A stretch of 64,000 nt of DNA from an uncultured Saprospiraceae bacterium (GTDB lineage Bacteria > Bacteroidota > Bacteroidia > Chitinophagales > Saprospiraceae): assembly GCA_938016265.1 (NCBI GenBank), contig CALLWB010000041.1, forward strand, positions 24,351 to 88,350, written 5' to 3'. Below the pieces are notes generated by a model. The model had not been told where the DNA came from. It saw nothing but the letters and a program-made list of their open reading frames with translations, and made no database searches. Below are positions 47,340-56,164 of the stretch, in pieces (within the stretch, counting starts at the first letter, position 1; each line of letters opens with the position of its first letter). The position numbers and the translations under genes are program-made.

Positions 47340-48296
47340 TTAAAAAACAGCCTTTGCAATTTCTACAAATGTTTTTACATCACCCATTGTATAATAGTGT
47401 AAAACGGGTGCTCCTGCCTCCTTTAGCTCTTTAGACTGTTGAATGGTCCATTCGATTCCAACCTGCCTTGCTGCTTTGTCAGAGGTGCACTTACTCAATT
47501 CATCTACCAGGTCTTCTGGAAAATTGACATGAAAAATCCGTGGAATTGAAGTAAGCTGTCTCATATTTGTGATGGGTTTGAGGCCCGGAATAATTGGTAC
47601 TGTGATGCCAATTTCCCTACATGATTTCACAAATTTCAGGTATTTTTTGTTGTCCCAGAACATTTGAGTTACAATATAGTCTGCTCCAGCATCAATTTTG
47701 TCTTTCAGAAATTTTAAATCGATCTTCGGGTTCGGTGCTTCGAAGTGTTTTTCCGGGTAGCCCGCAACTCCGATACAGAAATCTGTTTTTAATCCATTGA
47801 CAATATTCGAATCAAGGTATAGTCCCTTGTTCATGTTATCTATATGTTCAACAAGGTCAATGGCATAATTGTGCCCACCGTCCTGTGGTACAAATTTGGA
47901 TTCAAATTTTCTGGCATCTCCCCTTAATGCAAGGACATTATTAATCCCTAAAAAATTTAAGTCAATCAGCGCATTTTCCGTTTCTTCCTTGGTAAATCCT
48001 CCACAGATTAAATGTGGAACAGCGTCTACCCCGTATTTATTCATTATTGCAGTACAAATCCCTACAGTGCCTGGTCGCTTTCTGATCGATGTTTTTTCGT
48101 AGTAGCCGCTGGGTCTTTTTTTATAAATGTATTCTTCTCTATGATAGGTTACATCAATGAATGGGGGCTTGAATTCCATCAATGGATCAAGCATATCGAA
48201 GATCATTTGGATGCTGCCTCCTTTCAATGGTGGCAATATTTCAAAGGAGACTTGTGCTTTGCCTTTGGAGTTTTTAATATATTCTGTTACTTTCAT
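47340..48296 (-). CDS. metF: methylenetetrahydrofolate reductase
   Basis: MetF reduces 5,10-methylene-THF to 5-methyl-THF for methionine synthesis with a flavin cofactor. The 318-residue protein has VSFEILPPLKGGS (start of the TIM barrel with the catalytic Glu), FIDVTYHREE, PHLICGGFTKEETENAL, NVLALRGDARK and DYIVTQMFWDNKKYLKFVKS. The length is normal. The divergent M23 peptidase gene starts 58 bp away, and the metF -7 element (TACCTTTG, 48318-48325 on the minus strand) lies between them. Confidence 0.95.
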   Translation of the reverse strand: MKVTEYIKNSKGKAQVSFEILPPLKGGSIQMIFDMLDPLMEFKPPFIDVTYHREEYIYKKRPSGYYEKTSIRKRPGTVGICTAIMNKYGVDAVPHLICGGFTKEETENALIDLNFLGINNVLALRGDARKFESKFVPQDGGHNYAIDLVEHIDNMNKGLYLDSNIVNGLKTDFCIGVAGYPEKHFEAPNPKIDLKFLKDKIDAGADYIVTQMFWDNKKYLKFVKSCREIGITVPIIPGLKPITNMRQLTSIPRIFHVNFPEDLVDELSKCTSDKAARQVGIEWTIQQSKELKEAGAPVLHYYTMGDVKTFVEIAKAVF

Positions 48297-48317
48297 TCTG
48301 CTCTTTTAAGTTCGGCG

Positions 48318-48325
48318 CAAAGGTA
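48318..48325 (-). promoter_or_regulatory. -7 element of metF
   Basis: TACCTTTG on the minus strand, 21 bp before the ATG; no certain -33 box. Confidence 0.45.
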
Positions 48326-48354
48326 ATAAGTAATTGGAGAAAAAAATCATTAAC

Positions 48355-48948
48355 ATGCGGTCTTTTATTCTAATCATTGTAGTGCTATCTCCAATGGGTT
48401 TGTTTGCACAACTAGTTTTTGACCCTGTCGACAAGTTTAGTTCTCCTGTTGGCAAAGAACAAATCGTAACTGAAAGAAAGGATGGAGATGGTTGGTACAA
48501 TGCAAATGATTTCAAACAAGGCAATCACCTCGGAGAAGACTGGAATGCAGAGACAGGGGGCAATTCGGATTGTGGGAATACTATTTATGCTGTCGCGAAT
48601 GGTATCGTAGTTTTTTCGAAAGATGTCGGTGGTGGATGGGGGGAAGTGGTCATCATCCGTCATGAACTGGCCTCTGGCGAATGGATAGAAACACAGTATG
48701 CCCATCTGTTGGAAAACTTAGCCACTTGTGGTATGAAAGTCACCAGAAAACAACCAATCGGAACAATTGGGGATGGTGCCCCTCCTTGTGGGGATAGTAG
48801 CCCGTACTATGCACATTTGCATTTTGAGATGCGTCTTAGTTATTGTGCGGACTGGGGGCAAGTTGGCCCAGGGTATTCTGCAGAAGATGAAGGGTGGACA
48901 GATCCTTCGGAGTTTATGGGTGATTACAATGCAAAATCAGGTAATTGA
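48355..48948 (+). CDS. M23 family metallopeptidase (LytM-like), secreted
   Basis: From ATG at 48355 the protein has 197 residues with a clear signal peptide (MRSFILIIVVLSPMGLFAQ); an earlier TTG in frame would spoil it. The peptidase M23 core shows NHLGEDWN (His and Asp zinc ligands), GWGEVVIIRHE, TQYAHLLEN and YYAHLHFEMR (HxH). These are the expected ligands of a lysostaphin-type zinc endopeptidase. It probably cuts peptidoglycan cross-links or acts as a murein hydrolase in the envelope; four extra cysteines suggest disulphides. It is convergent with gldB. Confidence 0.9.
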   Translation: MRSFILIIVVLSPMGLFAQLVFDPVDKFSSPVGKEQIVTERKDGDGWYNANDFKQGNHLGEDWNAETGGNSDCGNTIYAVANGIVVFSKDVGGGWGEVVIIRHELASGEWIETQYAHLLENLATCGMKVTRKQPIGTIGDGAPPCGDSSPYYAHLHFEMRLSYCADWGQVGPGYSAEDEGWTDPSEFMGDYNAKSGN

Positions 48949-49021
48949 TTTTAGTAACCCTGTCCCCGCCACGGGGATAGCAGCGAATGATGATTCGTCT
49001 TACGAGATCGTTCTGAAATTT

Positions 49022-50086
49022 TTAATATTTGGGTTTATACTTGGAAGCTTGCATTAGTTTTTGGGCGTCTTTTTGTTGCAGCAACCCTAATATTGTTTGC
49101 TCTGGATTTCGGCGCATATATTCCTTCACCATTTTATAACCAATCCATGAAGCAGAGTTTCCTGGAGCTTCTTTAGGCATGCCTGGCGAGTTTGGACTTG
49201 GTCTGATATAGTTACTTATTTCTTTCCCTTTGGAGGAATACAAGAATTCCTTTTCTAAAAACAAACTCCAGATTTGAAATTCGTTGTCCTCTAGCCATTG
49301 GAGATGTTTGGAGCTAAATTCCTGGATTACGGTATCCTGTTGATAGGGTAAAAGTTGTTCCAACAGGTATCTTTTTTTGCCGTTATTTACCATGATATCT
49401 AACATTCTATTGCCTGATGGTTCACCAATGATGTCTGTTATTAAAGGCATCAATGTTCTTGCGACTAGGTGGTCTTTGTTGAATGTTCTTGTGAGATAGC
49501 TGGAGAAGTTATCATTCCCTGGATTGTATTGCAGGTAGGGGAAATCGCTCCCAAGATAAAACTCCAATCCTACAGCCAAAGAGTTTTCATTGTAAATAAA
49601 ACCACCATAGCTAAACTCAGAAAAAAATGTGGTGATCTCTGGTGTAGGAGTTTCAGGAAAGTGATACTTCAAAAATTTAAATGCTTGTTCGAATTCTGCT
49701 TCAAATTCAGCAAAATCACCATAGACAATCTGACAAGTGTCCTGCAATTTTAGCAAGGGTGGGTGCGTCAGAAATCCACGAATATATTTTTCAGGGCCTT
49801 CCGGCGCGATCCTTGGATCGTTGGTACCTAGGACTCTGTTAAAAAAAAGAACACTGAATTCAGGATACTTTTTAGCAATGTCGGTAAGGCCTTCTGCAAC
49901 ATTATTCGTATCAACCTTAAATAAATCTTGTTCAAATCTATTCACTTTTAGGTCGATATCTATATTTGAAACATCGGGAATATTCTTACCTTTGTCCCAT
50001 TCACAGCCAGCTATTATTAATATAACTAATATCAAAAGGGGTGTGATGGATGAATGTTGGCGCGCTTTAGAAATTAAGAAATTCAT
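49022..50086 (-). CDS. gldB: gliding motility lipoprotein GldB
   Basis: GldB is a lipoprotein required for gliding in flavobacteria. From ATG at 50086 the protein has 354 residues with a lipobox IIAGC (Cys28). Family features include DLKVNRFEQDLFKVD, YPEFSVLFFNRVLGTNDP, SYGGFIYNENSLAVGLEFYL and GSDFPYLQYNP, and PGMPKEAPGNSASWIGYKMV near the end. An in-frame TTG further upstream (50113) falls inside the -7 promoter box, so it cannot be the start. In several relatives gldB is near nadE, which lies about 1 kb away here. gldC was not seen in the window. Confidence 0.93.
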   Translation of the reverse strand: MNFLISKARQHSSITPLLILVILIIAGCEWDKGKNIPDVSNIDIDLKVNRFEQDLFKVDTNNVAEGLTDIAKKYPEFSVLFFNRVLGTNDPRIAPEGPEKYIRGFLTHPPLLKLQDTCQIVYGDFAEFEAEFEQAFKFLKYHFPETPTPEITTFFSEFSYGGFIYNENSLAVGLEFYLGSDFPYLQYNPGNDNFSSYLTRTFNKDHLVARTLMPLITDIIGEPSGNRMLDIMVNNGKKRYLLEQLLPYQQDTVIQEFSSKHLQWLEDNEFQIWSLFLEKEFLYSSKGKEISNYIRPSPNSPGMPKEAPGNSASWIGYKMVKEYMRRNPEQTILGLLQQKDAQKLMQASKYKPKY

Positions 50087-50110
50087 ATAGTACCTTATTT
50101 TTCGGCGTTG

Positions 50111-50143
50111 CAAAGATAAATTTTGTAATTCAAAACTTTCAAA
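50111..50143 (-). promoter_or_regulatory. gldB promoter
   Basis: TATCTTTG (50118-50111 on the minus strand) with TTTG at 50143-50140, spacer 21 bp. It gives a leader of about 20 nt to the ATG at 50086 and overlaps the promoter region of the divergent barrel gene. Confidence 0.6.
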
Positions 50144-50145
50144 AC

Positions 50146-50907
50146 ATGAGAAAAATTGTAGCTATTGCATTTATTTTAACACTTGGACTGAACAGTTATG
50201 CACAAGTTAGTGATATGTTCCGCTTAGGACTAAGTGCAAATCCGTTCGTTTCCTTTTTAGGTAGCAATGACCCCTTGATCACCCCTGCGGGTGCAAATGT
50301 AGGTTTCCACCTTGGTTTCGATGCCGAGTTGTTTTTCGGTCCGGCTGCTATTGATGAAAAAAACTACGCTATTACTACTGGCTTTGGAATCGTATTCAAC
50401 AATGGAGGAGCATTGACACACACCGACGGCGGATTACTGTGGCAAAGTAAAGATTTGCGAACCCCATTGATCGATGCAACAGGTACTATTGTTCCTCTTC
50501 CTGATGGGGCTAAGCTTGGATATAAAATGCAAATGTTAAGAGTTCCCCTAGGAATAAAAATGAGAACCAACGAAATTGGTTACTTCAGATATTTCGGACA
50601 CGTTCCTTTTCATTTAGACATTAGAACGCAGGCTCGCGGAACCGTAGAAAGCAGCACCATTAATACAGACAATCCTCAAAACATCAATGGAGATGCAGGA
50701 TTACTAAATTTGTCTTGGGGTATTGGCGGAGGAGCAGAATACAGTTTATCTACAGGAACGTCCTTAGTGGCTGGGTTATTTTACCACAATGGTTTTCTGG
50801 ATGTAACAAACAACAAAGGAACGCAAAATAGTACTCAAGGAGTAACGGCAGAAGATTCCAAGACGATTATCAATGCATTGACCCTAAAAATTGGAATCCT
50901 GTTCTAA
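50146..50907 (+). CDS. outer-membrane beta-barrel protein
   Basis: The 253-residue protein has a signal peptide (IAFILTLGLNSYAQ), then alternating hydrophobic strands with Gly/aromatic caps (LGLSANPFVSFLG, NVGFHLGFDAELFF, YAITTGFGIVFNN, LRVPLGIKMRTNE) and ends in a strand ALTLKIGILF with a terminal Phe. This fits the PorT-like/outer-membrane-protein beta-barrel families of Bacteroidota. No ligand or specific role can be assigned. It starts close to the divergent gldB and ends before a strong terminator. Confidence 0.82.
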   Translation: MRKIVAIAFILTLGLNSYAQVSDMFRLGLSANPFVSFLGSNDPLITPAGANVGFHLGFDAELFFGPAAIDEKNYAITTGFGIVFNNGGALTHTDGGLLWQSKDLRTPLIDATGTIVPLPDGAKLGYKMQMLRVPLGIKMRTNEIGYFRYFGHVPFHLDIRTQARGTVESSTINTDNPQNINGDAGLLNLSWGIGGGAEYSLSTGTSLVAGLFYHNGFLDVTNNKGTQNSTQGVTAEDSKTIINALTLKIGILF

Positions 50908-50938
50908 TTTAGGAATTGACAATAACAACTTATTTTTA

Positions 50939-50971
50939 TAAAAGACGTTCTTTTTTTGAACGTCTTTTTTT
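50939..50971 (+). terminator. terminator between the barrel gene and nadE
   Basis: AAAGACGTTC and GAACGTCTTT flank a T7 loop and run into a T-tract. It shows that the longer nadE reading frame starting at 50956 is not the real start. Confidence 0.88.
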
Positions 50972-51048
50972 GTTTAGACGTTAAAGAGATGTACCTTAGT
51001 TTTAAATTCAAACTAAGTCTTTATTTTGATACTTTTCAATCCCTTTTT

Positions 51049-52686
51049 ATGAAAATTACCATCGCACAATTAAATTACCATATTGGCAATTTTGAAGGCA
51101 ATCTGAAAAATATGCTTGGTGCTATCGAACAAGCAAAAAAAGAAAAATCAGACCTCATCGTATTTAGCGAACTAAGTACTTGTGGCTACCCACCAAGGGA
51201 TTTTTTGGAGTTTGAAGACTTCATTATCCAAAGCAATCAATGTATTGACGCACTAGCAAAAGCATCGAAAGATATTGCAATAGCAGTAGGCGCTCCTAGT
51301 GTCAACCCTGTAATCGAAGGAAAAGATTTGCACAATTCAGGTTACTTTTTAGCAGATGGTAAAGTCCTGCAAGTGGCGCATAAAGCGCTTCTTCCTACCT
51401 ACGATATTTTTGATGAATACCGATATTTCGAACCCGGCAATGAGTTTAATGTAGTTGAATACAAAGGCAAACGTATCGCCCTTACCATCTGTGAAGACAT
51501 TTGGAATGTAGGAAATGACAACCCGCTATACACCGTTTGTCCGATGGATGAATTGATGCCCCAAAATCCTGATTTTATTATCAATCTTAGCGCCTCGCCT
51601 TTTAGCTATAAACAAGCAGACTCCAGGCTACATGTTATCAAAGCGAATATTGACAAATATGGCATCCCGATGTTTTATGTCAATCATAGTGGATCGCAAA
51701 CAGAAGTCATTTTTGACGGTGGTTCAGTGGTGATGTCGCCCGATGGAAAAGTGTTTGATGAGTTGCCTTATTTTGAAGAATGTATTCGCTCCTACGAATT
51801 GGCGGACGTTTTGAAAGGTGGCATTCACAGAGTACAACCTAAGGAGAAAATTGCTCTAATCCATGATGCACTTGTCCTGGGAGTGAAGGACTATTTTGGT
51901 AAACTGGGACTTAAAAAAGCGATTCTGGGACTTTCTGGAGGAATTGATTCAGCAGTGGTTGCCGTCATTGCACAGCGTGCTTTGGGGGCTGAAAATGTGC
52001 GCGTTCTATTGATGCCTTCTCAGTTTTCTTCTGATCACTCCATCAATGATGCACGAACACTTGCTCAGAATTTGAATATTCAATACGATGTCATTCAGAT
52101 TGAATCTGTTTATGATTCTTATATAGGTGTCCTTGCGCCTCATTTTGCAGGCACCTCTTTCAACGTCACTGAAGAAAATATACAAGCGCGGGTACGGGGA
52201 ATGTTGTTGATGGCCATGTCGAATAAGTTTGGCAATATTTTGCTTAACACTTCCAACAAAAGTGAGGCTTCCGTTGGTTATGGTACGCTGTATGGTGATA
52301 TGGCTGGTGGCCTGTCCGTCATCATGGATCTTTACAAAATGGAAGTTTACGAGTTGGCGAAGTATATGAATAAAGACGGAGAAGTTATTCCAGTAAATAC
52401 CATCACCAAACCACCATCTGCCGAACTTCGACCGGATCAAGTAGATTCTGACAGTTTGCCTCCTTATGAAATTCTTGATGAAATTCTCTTCCAATATATC
52501 GAGAAAAGACAAGGACCAAAAGAGATCATCGCCTTGGGATATGATGAAAAATTGGTGAAGCGAATATTACGGCTAGTGAATATCAACGAGTTCAAAAGGT
52601 ATCAAACTGCTCCTGCATTAAGAGTATCTCCAAAGGCGTTTGGAATGGGAAGACGGATGCCTATTGTTGGTAAATACTTGAGCTAG
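51049..52686 (+). CDS. nadE: glutamine-hydrolysing NAD+ synthase
   Basis: This enzyme amidates deamido-NAD+ using ammonia released from glutamine. From ATG at 51049 the protein has 545 residues, the standard size. The N-terminal nitrilase-type glutaminase has its Glu in VFSELSTCGYPPRDFLE, Lys in AHKALLPTYDIFDEYRYF and Cys in ALTICEDIWN. The C-terminal ATP pyrophosphatase domain has ILGLSGGIDSAVVAVIAQRA (SGGxDS) and KSEASVGYGTLYGDMAGG. The frame can be extended 31 codons upstream, but those codons run through the preceding terminator. Confidence 0.97.
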   Translation: MKITIAQLNYHIGNFEGNLKNMLGAIEQAKKEKSDLIVFSELSTCGYPPRDFLEFEDFIIQSNQCIDALAKASKDIAIAVGAPSVNPVIEGKDLHNSGYFLADGKVLQVAHKALLPTYDIFDEYRYFEPGNEFNVVEYKGKRIALTICEDIWNVGNDNPLYTVCPMDELMPQNPDFIINLSASPFSYKQADSRLHVIKANIDKYGIPMFYVNHSGSQTEVIFDGGSVVMSPDGKVFDELPYFEECIRSYELADVLKGGIHRVQPKEKIALIHDALVLGVKDYFGKLGLKKAILGLSGGIDSAVVAVIAQRALGAENVRVLLMPSQFSSDHSINDARTLAQNLNIQYDVIQIESVYDSYIGVLAPHFAGTSFNVTEENIQARVRGMLLMAMSNKFGNILLNTSNKSEASVGYGTLYGDMAGGLSVIMDLYKMEVYELAKYMNKDGEVIPVNTITKPPSAELRPDQVDSDSLPPYEILDEILFQYIEKRQGPKEIIALGYDEKLVKRILRLVNINEFKRYQTAPALRVSPKAFGMGRRMPIVGKYLS

Positions 52687-52716
52687 GAACACTGGCTTTA
52701 GCACCTTTTTCTGCTT

Positions 52717-53643
52717 CTAATGCAGCGTTGATATACTATCTGTAGTCATGTAACAATCTTTGATAAACTCCAGATGACAGTCGTTTTCTGCTGCTGCTAT
52801 TTTCGGGTGATTTGCTAATACCTGATAGGTCTCGTTATTGTAGGTTGGGTTTTCTGTTGGTGATACATTACGAAAGTATAATTCCAAATATCCATTAAGT
52901 CCAGAAATATTGTAGTAGGCTTTCATTATACAATTGCAGTAGTCTGTAGACAAATCGGGGGAAACATGTTTCAATTTATTTAATAATCTGCCTTCATATT
53001 GATCGATTTGGTCCTTGGTCGGTCTGGAGAATAGCAGATTGTTTTTTAATGGATCCTGAAAATAATATTCCACTAAGAACTGATCCCCCACCAATGCAGG
53101 AAAACCATTCTCCGTAAGGATGGTTCCATCTGACAAGACGGGTAGGTCGATATGGCGAATAAAGTCTTGTTTTTTGTGCTGGAAAGTGTAAGCGGCATTA
53201 TAGCTTTCCCCTTTGTATTGATGGTCTTTCACCACGATTGTTGCTGTGGTAATTCCTCGTTTTTGGAGTGTTCGATAATGTTTAATCCCAACTCCTCCAC
53301 CAACAAGGAATAGGATAATTCCCAAAGCAAGCAGTGCCATTTTTAAGGTATGATTGTACTTTTTTTCTTTAAATTCCTTCCTTCGTTTGTTTAGTGGGGT
53401 ATCGACGTCGTCGAGGACATCAAACTGATATTGAAATTTATTTTTTTTCTTGGTAATACTGATTTTACAAAACTCCTCGTCAATGAAAAAGGTATAGTCT
53501 GCCTTTTCAAAAACATCGTAATCAATAAGCAGGACTTTCCCTTCAAGAAATATGATTAGATTGCCACTTTCCACTCCGTGTTTTAGATTTACACGACTAG
53601 TTTTCCGCTGGTTGCCCACAAATGTCCAGTTGGCGCTATTCAT
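52717..53643 (-). CDS. unknown single-span membrane protein
   Basis: The 308-residue protein is not recognised. Residues 1-80 are beta-rich (VNLKHGVESGNLIIFLEGKV, IDYDVFEKADYTFFIDEEFC) and probably cytoplasmic. A charged linker then leads to one membrane helix (about 103-122, ALLALGIILFLVGGGVGIKH). The outer part (about 125-230) has TATIVVKDHQYKGESYNAAY and GDQFLVEYYFQDP, resembling DUF3592-type domains that often follow a single helix. The C-terminus has four cysteines. The function is unknown and there is no operon partner. Confidence 0.7.
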   Translation of the reverse strand: MNSANWTFVGNQRKTSRVNLKHGVESGNLIIFLEGKVLLIDYDVFEKADYTFFIDEEFCKISITKKKNKFQYQFDVLDDVDTPLNKRRKEFKEKKYNHTLKMALLALGIILFLVGGGVGIKHYRTLQKRGITTATIVVKDHQYKGESYNAAYTFQHKKQDFIRHIDLPVLSDGTILTENGFPALVGDQFLVEYYFQDPLKNNLLFSRPTKDQIDQYEGRLLNKLKHVSPDLSTDYCNCIMKAYYNISGLNGYLELYFRNVSPTENPTYNNETYQVLANHPKIAAAENDCHLEFIKDCYMTTDSISTLH

Positions 53644-53894
53644 TCATAAAGTTGGTAAGATGAAGTTATAAGATACTCATTTTTTGCCCGATTTGCAGCA
53701 TAGAAACAATTCATATTCGAGTGAATCACGACCAAACGACGTCCATGATTTATGGAAATAAATTTTATTTAATAGATTTCAGATCGCTACTATTTTGCCC
53801 TAAACCTATTTTCATCTATTAATAGAACATGTATTTGACTGAAAAGTTACAAAAACAATGGCGATGATTGTTAAAAAACCATATCTTACCGCGT

Positions 53895-54908
53895 ATGCAA
53901 ACCGCACCTCACAAAGCACTATACAACCAAATTCTCGCTGTGGTCCTTTCTTTAGGGATTGGCTGTATATTTTTGTCTGTGGTGTGGCGGCTTAAAGGGA
54001 TCAGCCCTAACATCTTTTATATTTTGGTCGCCATTGCTCTTCTGGCTACCTACAATTTTTATCAAATATTTACGACCAAATACCGCAAACGGGCAGCGGT
54101 GCTGAAGGAACAGTTTCCTAAGCACTGGCGGATTATTTTATTGGAGAATGTTACTTATTATAATACCTTAAACGAAGAAGAAAAGGCTCGCTTTGAGCGG
54201 AATATTCAGGTATTTCTGTCCGAAGTCCGGATCACAGGAATCAAAACGACGGTAGATGATACCGTCAAAATACTTGTCGCTTCTAGTGCAATTATACCCA
54301 TCTTCGGTTTTCCAGAATGGGAATATGACAACCTAGGGGAAGTGTTAATCTATCCAGGGTCGTTTGATGATCAGTTTAATCACGAAGGCGGCAATCGCAG
54401 AATACTAGGAATGGTCGGCAATGGTCCGCTCGACCGAATCATGATTTTCTCTAAACCTGCGCTCATTTCTGGTTTTGTCAATAATAAGGACAATCGCAAT
54501 GTTGGAATCCATGAGTTTGCTCATCTGGTCGACTCCAAGGATGGATATTTTGACGGCATTCCGGCCACCATTCCTCCAGATTGTGTGGAACCGTGGTTGG
54601 ACTTGATGTACAAGGAAATTGAGCGGATCAAACAAGGCGACTCCAGTCTCAATCCTTATGGGGCCACCAACAAAGTTGAGTTTTTTGCTGTCGCAACAGA
54701 ATATTTTTTCGAATATCCATTTAATATGGAAAAGGAAAATCCTGCTTTGTACGATATGTTGGAAATCATTTTTAATCAAGATACTACGCATCGATTTTCT
54801 GTCGCTATGCGATCGTTGATTGGATTGTCAGGAAAAAAATTGGGCCGAAATTCTAAATGCCCTTGTAAAAGTGGTAAAAAATATAAGCATTGCTGCTTGA
54901 AAGGGTAA
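53895..54908 (+). CDS. MtfA-like zinc peptidase (M90) with SEC-C tail
   Basis: The 337-residue protein has two membrane helices near the N-terminus (about 15-60). A zincin domain follows with VGIHEFAHLVDSKDG (HExxH at about 206, third acidic ligand downstream), and GATNKVEFFAVATEYFFEYP gives the E-rich glu-zincin helix. This matches MtfA, which in E. coli modulates the glucose regulator Mlc. The last 25 residues, LGRNSKCPCKSGKKYKHCC, are a SEC-C zinc-binding motif, as at the end of SecA. An in-frame TTG nine codons earlier is possible. Ends 33 bp before the Ppx/GppA gene. Confidence 0.87.
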   Translation: MQTAPHKALYNQILAVVLSLGIGCIFLSVVWRLKGISPNIFYILVAIALLATYNFYQIFTTKYRKRAAVLKEQFPKHWRIILLENVTYYNTLNEEEKARFERNIQVFLSEVRITGIKTTVDDTVKILVASSAIIPIFGFPEWEYDNLGEVLIYPGSFDDQFNHEGGNRRILGMVGNGPLDRIMIFSKPALISGFVNNKDNRNVGIHEFAHLVDSKDGYFDGIPATIPPDCVEPWLDLMYKEIERIKQGDSSLNPYGATNKVEFFAVATEYFFEYPFNMEKENPALYDMLEIIFNQDTTHRFSVAMRSLIGLSGKKLGRNSKCPCKSGKKYKHCCLKG

Positions 54909-54941
54909 TCGCATCCATCATCAACATAAACATTCAATTCT

Positions 54942-55844
54942 ATGAAGTTAGGCGTCATTGATCTTGGAACGAATACTTTCCATTTGCTAATTGTTGAAAT
55001 TGGAGAAGGGCAATCTTTCAAGGAGATTTTCCGAAAAAGGATGTTTATTCAATTGGCGGAGGGTGGAATCGAGAAAATTGGGCCTGCTCCTTTTAATCGC
55101 GCCTTGGCTGCCATGATGTTTTTCCAGGAAAAATTGGAAGAACATCAAGTTACAAAAGTCAAAGCACTAGGGACAGCTGCTCTTAGAACCGCTTCCAATG
55201 GCCCAGCATTAGTTGAACAAGTCCTCGAACAAACAGGCATCGCCATCGAATTGATCGACGGCAACGAAGAAGCCCGCCTGATCTGTGAAGGTGTCCGCCT
55301 TGCAGTCCCCATCACCTCAAAACCAGTGCTGATTATGGATATTGGTGGTGGGAGTGTTGAATTTATTATTGCCAATGATCAGACTCAATTTTGGGCACAG
55401 AGTTTCCCGATTGGTGTTGCGGTACTCTACAAAACCTTTCATAAATCTAACCCCATATCAGCAAAGGAGATCCAAGAGGTGGACTCTTTTTTGAAAACAA
55501 TGCTTCAACCACTTTCTGCAGAGTTGGACAATTACGACGTCGGGCAACTCGTAGGAGCCTCCGGTACTTTTGATGTATTGGAAGAGATTTTGGTCACTGA
55601 AAAACCAACTCCCTATTTTGCTCCTATTCCTGCTACTCAATTTCTTCCTGTCTACGATCGGTTTCTCAGCACCACCCTAGAAGAACGGTTTGCGGACTCC
55701 GACATACCTGATCAACGGGCGGAGCTAATCATTGTGGCATTAATATTAATAAAGTTTGTCTTGGAGCTTTCCTCTGTATCCTCCATTTGGGTATCGGCTT
55801 TTGCTATGAAAGAAGGTGTTTTGGCAGATTTGCAAAAGCAATAG
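54942..55844 (+). CDS. Ppx/GppA family phosphatase
   Basis: The 300-residue protein belongs to the ASKHA fold exopolyphosphatase/guanosine pentaphosphate phosphatase family. It has the phosphate-1 loop GVIDLGTNTFHLLIVEI (residues 4-20), the conserved ALGTAALRTASNG, EEARLICEGV, and the phosphate-2 loop VLIMDIGGGSVEFII (about 126-140). It covers only the core domains, without the HD-like C-terminal extension of E. coli Ppx. Likely substrates are polyphosphate or pppGpp. It is probably co-transcribed with the preceding MtfA-like gene. Confidence 0.92.
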   Translation: MKLGVIDLGTNTFHLLIVEIGEGQSFKEIFRKRMFIQLAEGGIEKIGPAPFNRALAAMMFFQEKLEEHQVTKVKALGTAALRTASNGPALVEQVLEQTGIAIELIDGNEEARLICEGVRLAVPITSKPVLIMDIGGGSVEFIIANDQTQFWAQSFPIGVAVLYKTFHKSNPISAKEIQEVDSFLKTMLQPLSAELDNYDVGQLVGASGTFDVLEEILVTEKPTPYFAPIPATQFLPVYDRFLSTTLEERFADSDIPDQRAELIIVALILIKFVLELSSVSSIWVSAFAMKEGVLADLQKQ

Positions 55845-56164
55845 TTGTATGTCTGACTTTTGATGGTCCTGCTTTCGGTCTACTATTTGCCTATTTTTTT
55901 ATTTTTTGTGAAAACTGACCCAACCCTTTTCTTTTGACATCCGTTTTTACCAACGACAAGATTAAGGAAAATTATTGTCAATAAAATTTAGACGCATCCT
56001 GAACTAATTTTAAGCTTAAAACGTAAGCTATACAGGCGTTTCGATGCAGGAACCTCGAAAATGTTTGTATTTAGTTAGTTCTACAGTTTAACTATTAGTT
56101 CAGGAGAGTCTTCATTTTTTCCCCACCATTCTGATTCTAAAAATTTTTATTTCAATTTTTTTTA
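55845..56164. other. 320-bp intergenic region containing a 107-nt multibranched repeat element
   Basis: The first half is AT/C-rich without recognised signals. The second half holds a nested inverted-repeat element (separate entry). No TTTG/TAnnTTTG pair or small gene was recognised. Confidence 0.5.
55998..56104 (+). ncRNA. candidate 107-nt multibranched RNA element upstream of the WG-repeat gene
   Basis: CCTGAACTAAT (55998-56008) and ATTAGTTCAGG (56094-56104) are exact inverted copies that enclose three smaller exact hairpins: AGCTTA/TAAGCT (56013-56029, 5-nt loop), TTTCGA/TCGAAA (56039-56060), and AGTTA/TAACT (56073-56093). Together they can fold as a closed four-way junction, 60 nt before the ATG of the next gene. 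It could be a riboswitch-like leader, a small RNA or a DNA repeat element. I do not recognise the class. Confidence 0.4.

Noticed and set aside
48957..48982. GC hairpin CTGTCCCC-GCCAC-GGGGATAG that looks like a type I-E CRISPR repeat
   Set aside because: Only one copy, no spacers or cas genes, and it lies between two convergent genes where a transcription-end hairpin is expected.
50086..50113. Longer gldB start at a TTG
   Set aside because: That TTG is part of the TATCTTTG -7 promoter element, so it would not be transcribed.
50956..51048. Longer nadE start adding 31 residues
   Set aside because: The extra codons run through a strong terminator hairpin, and the 545-residue form matches the family.
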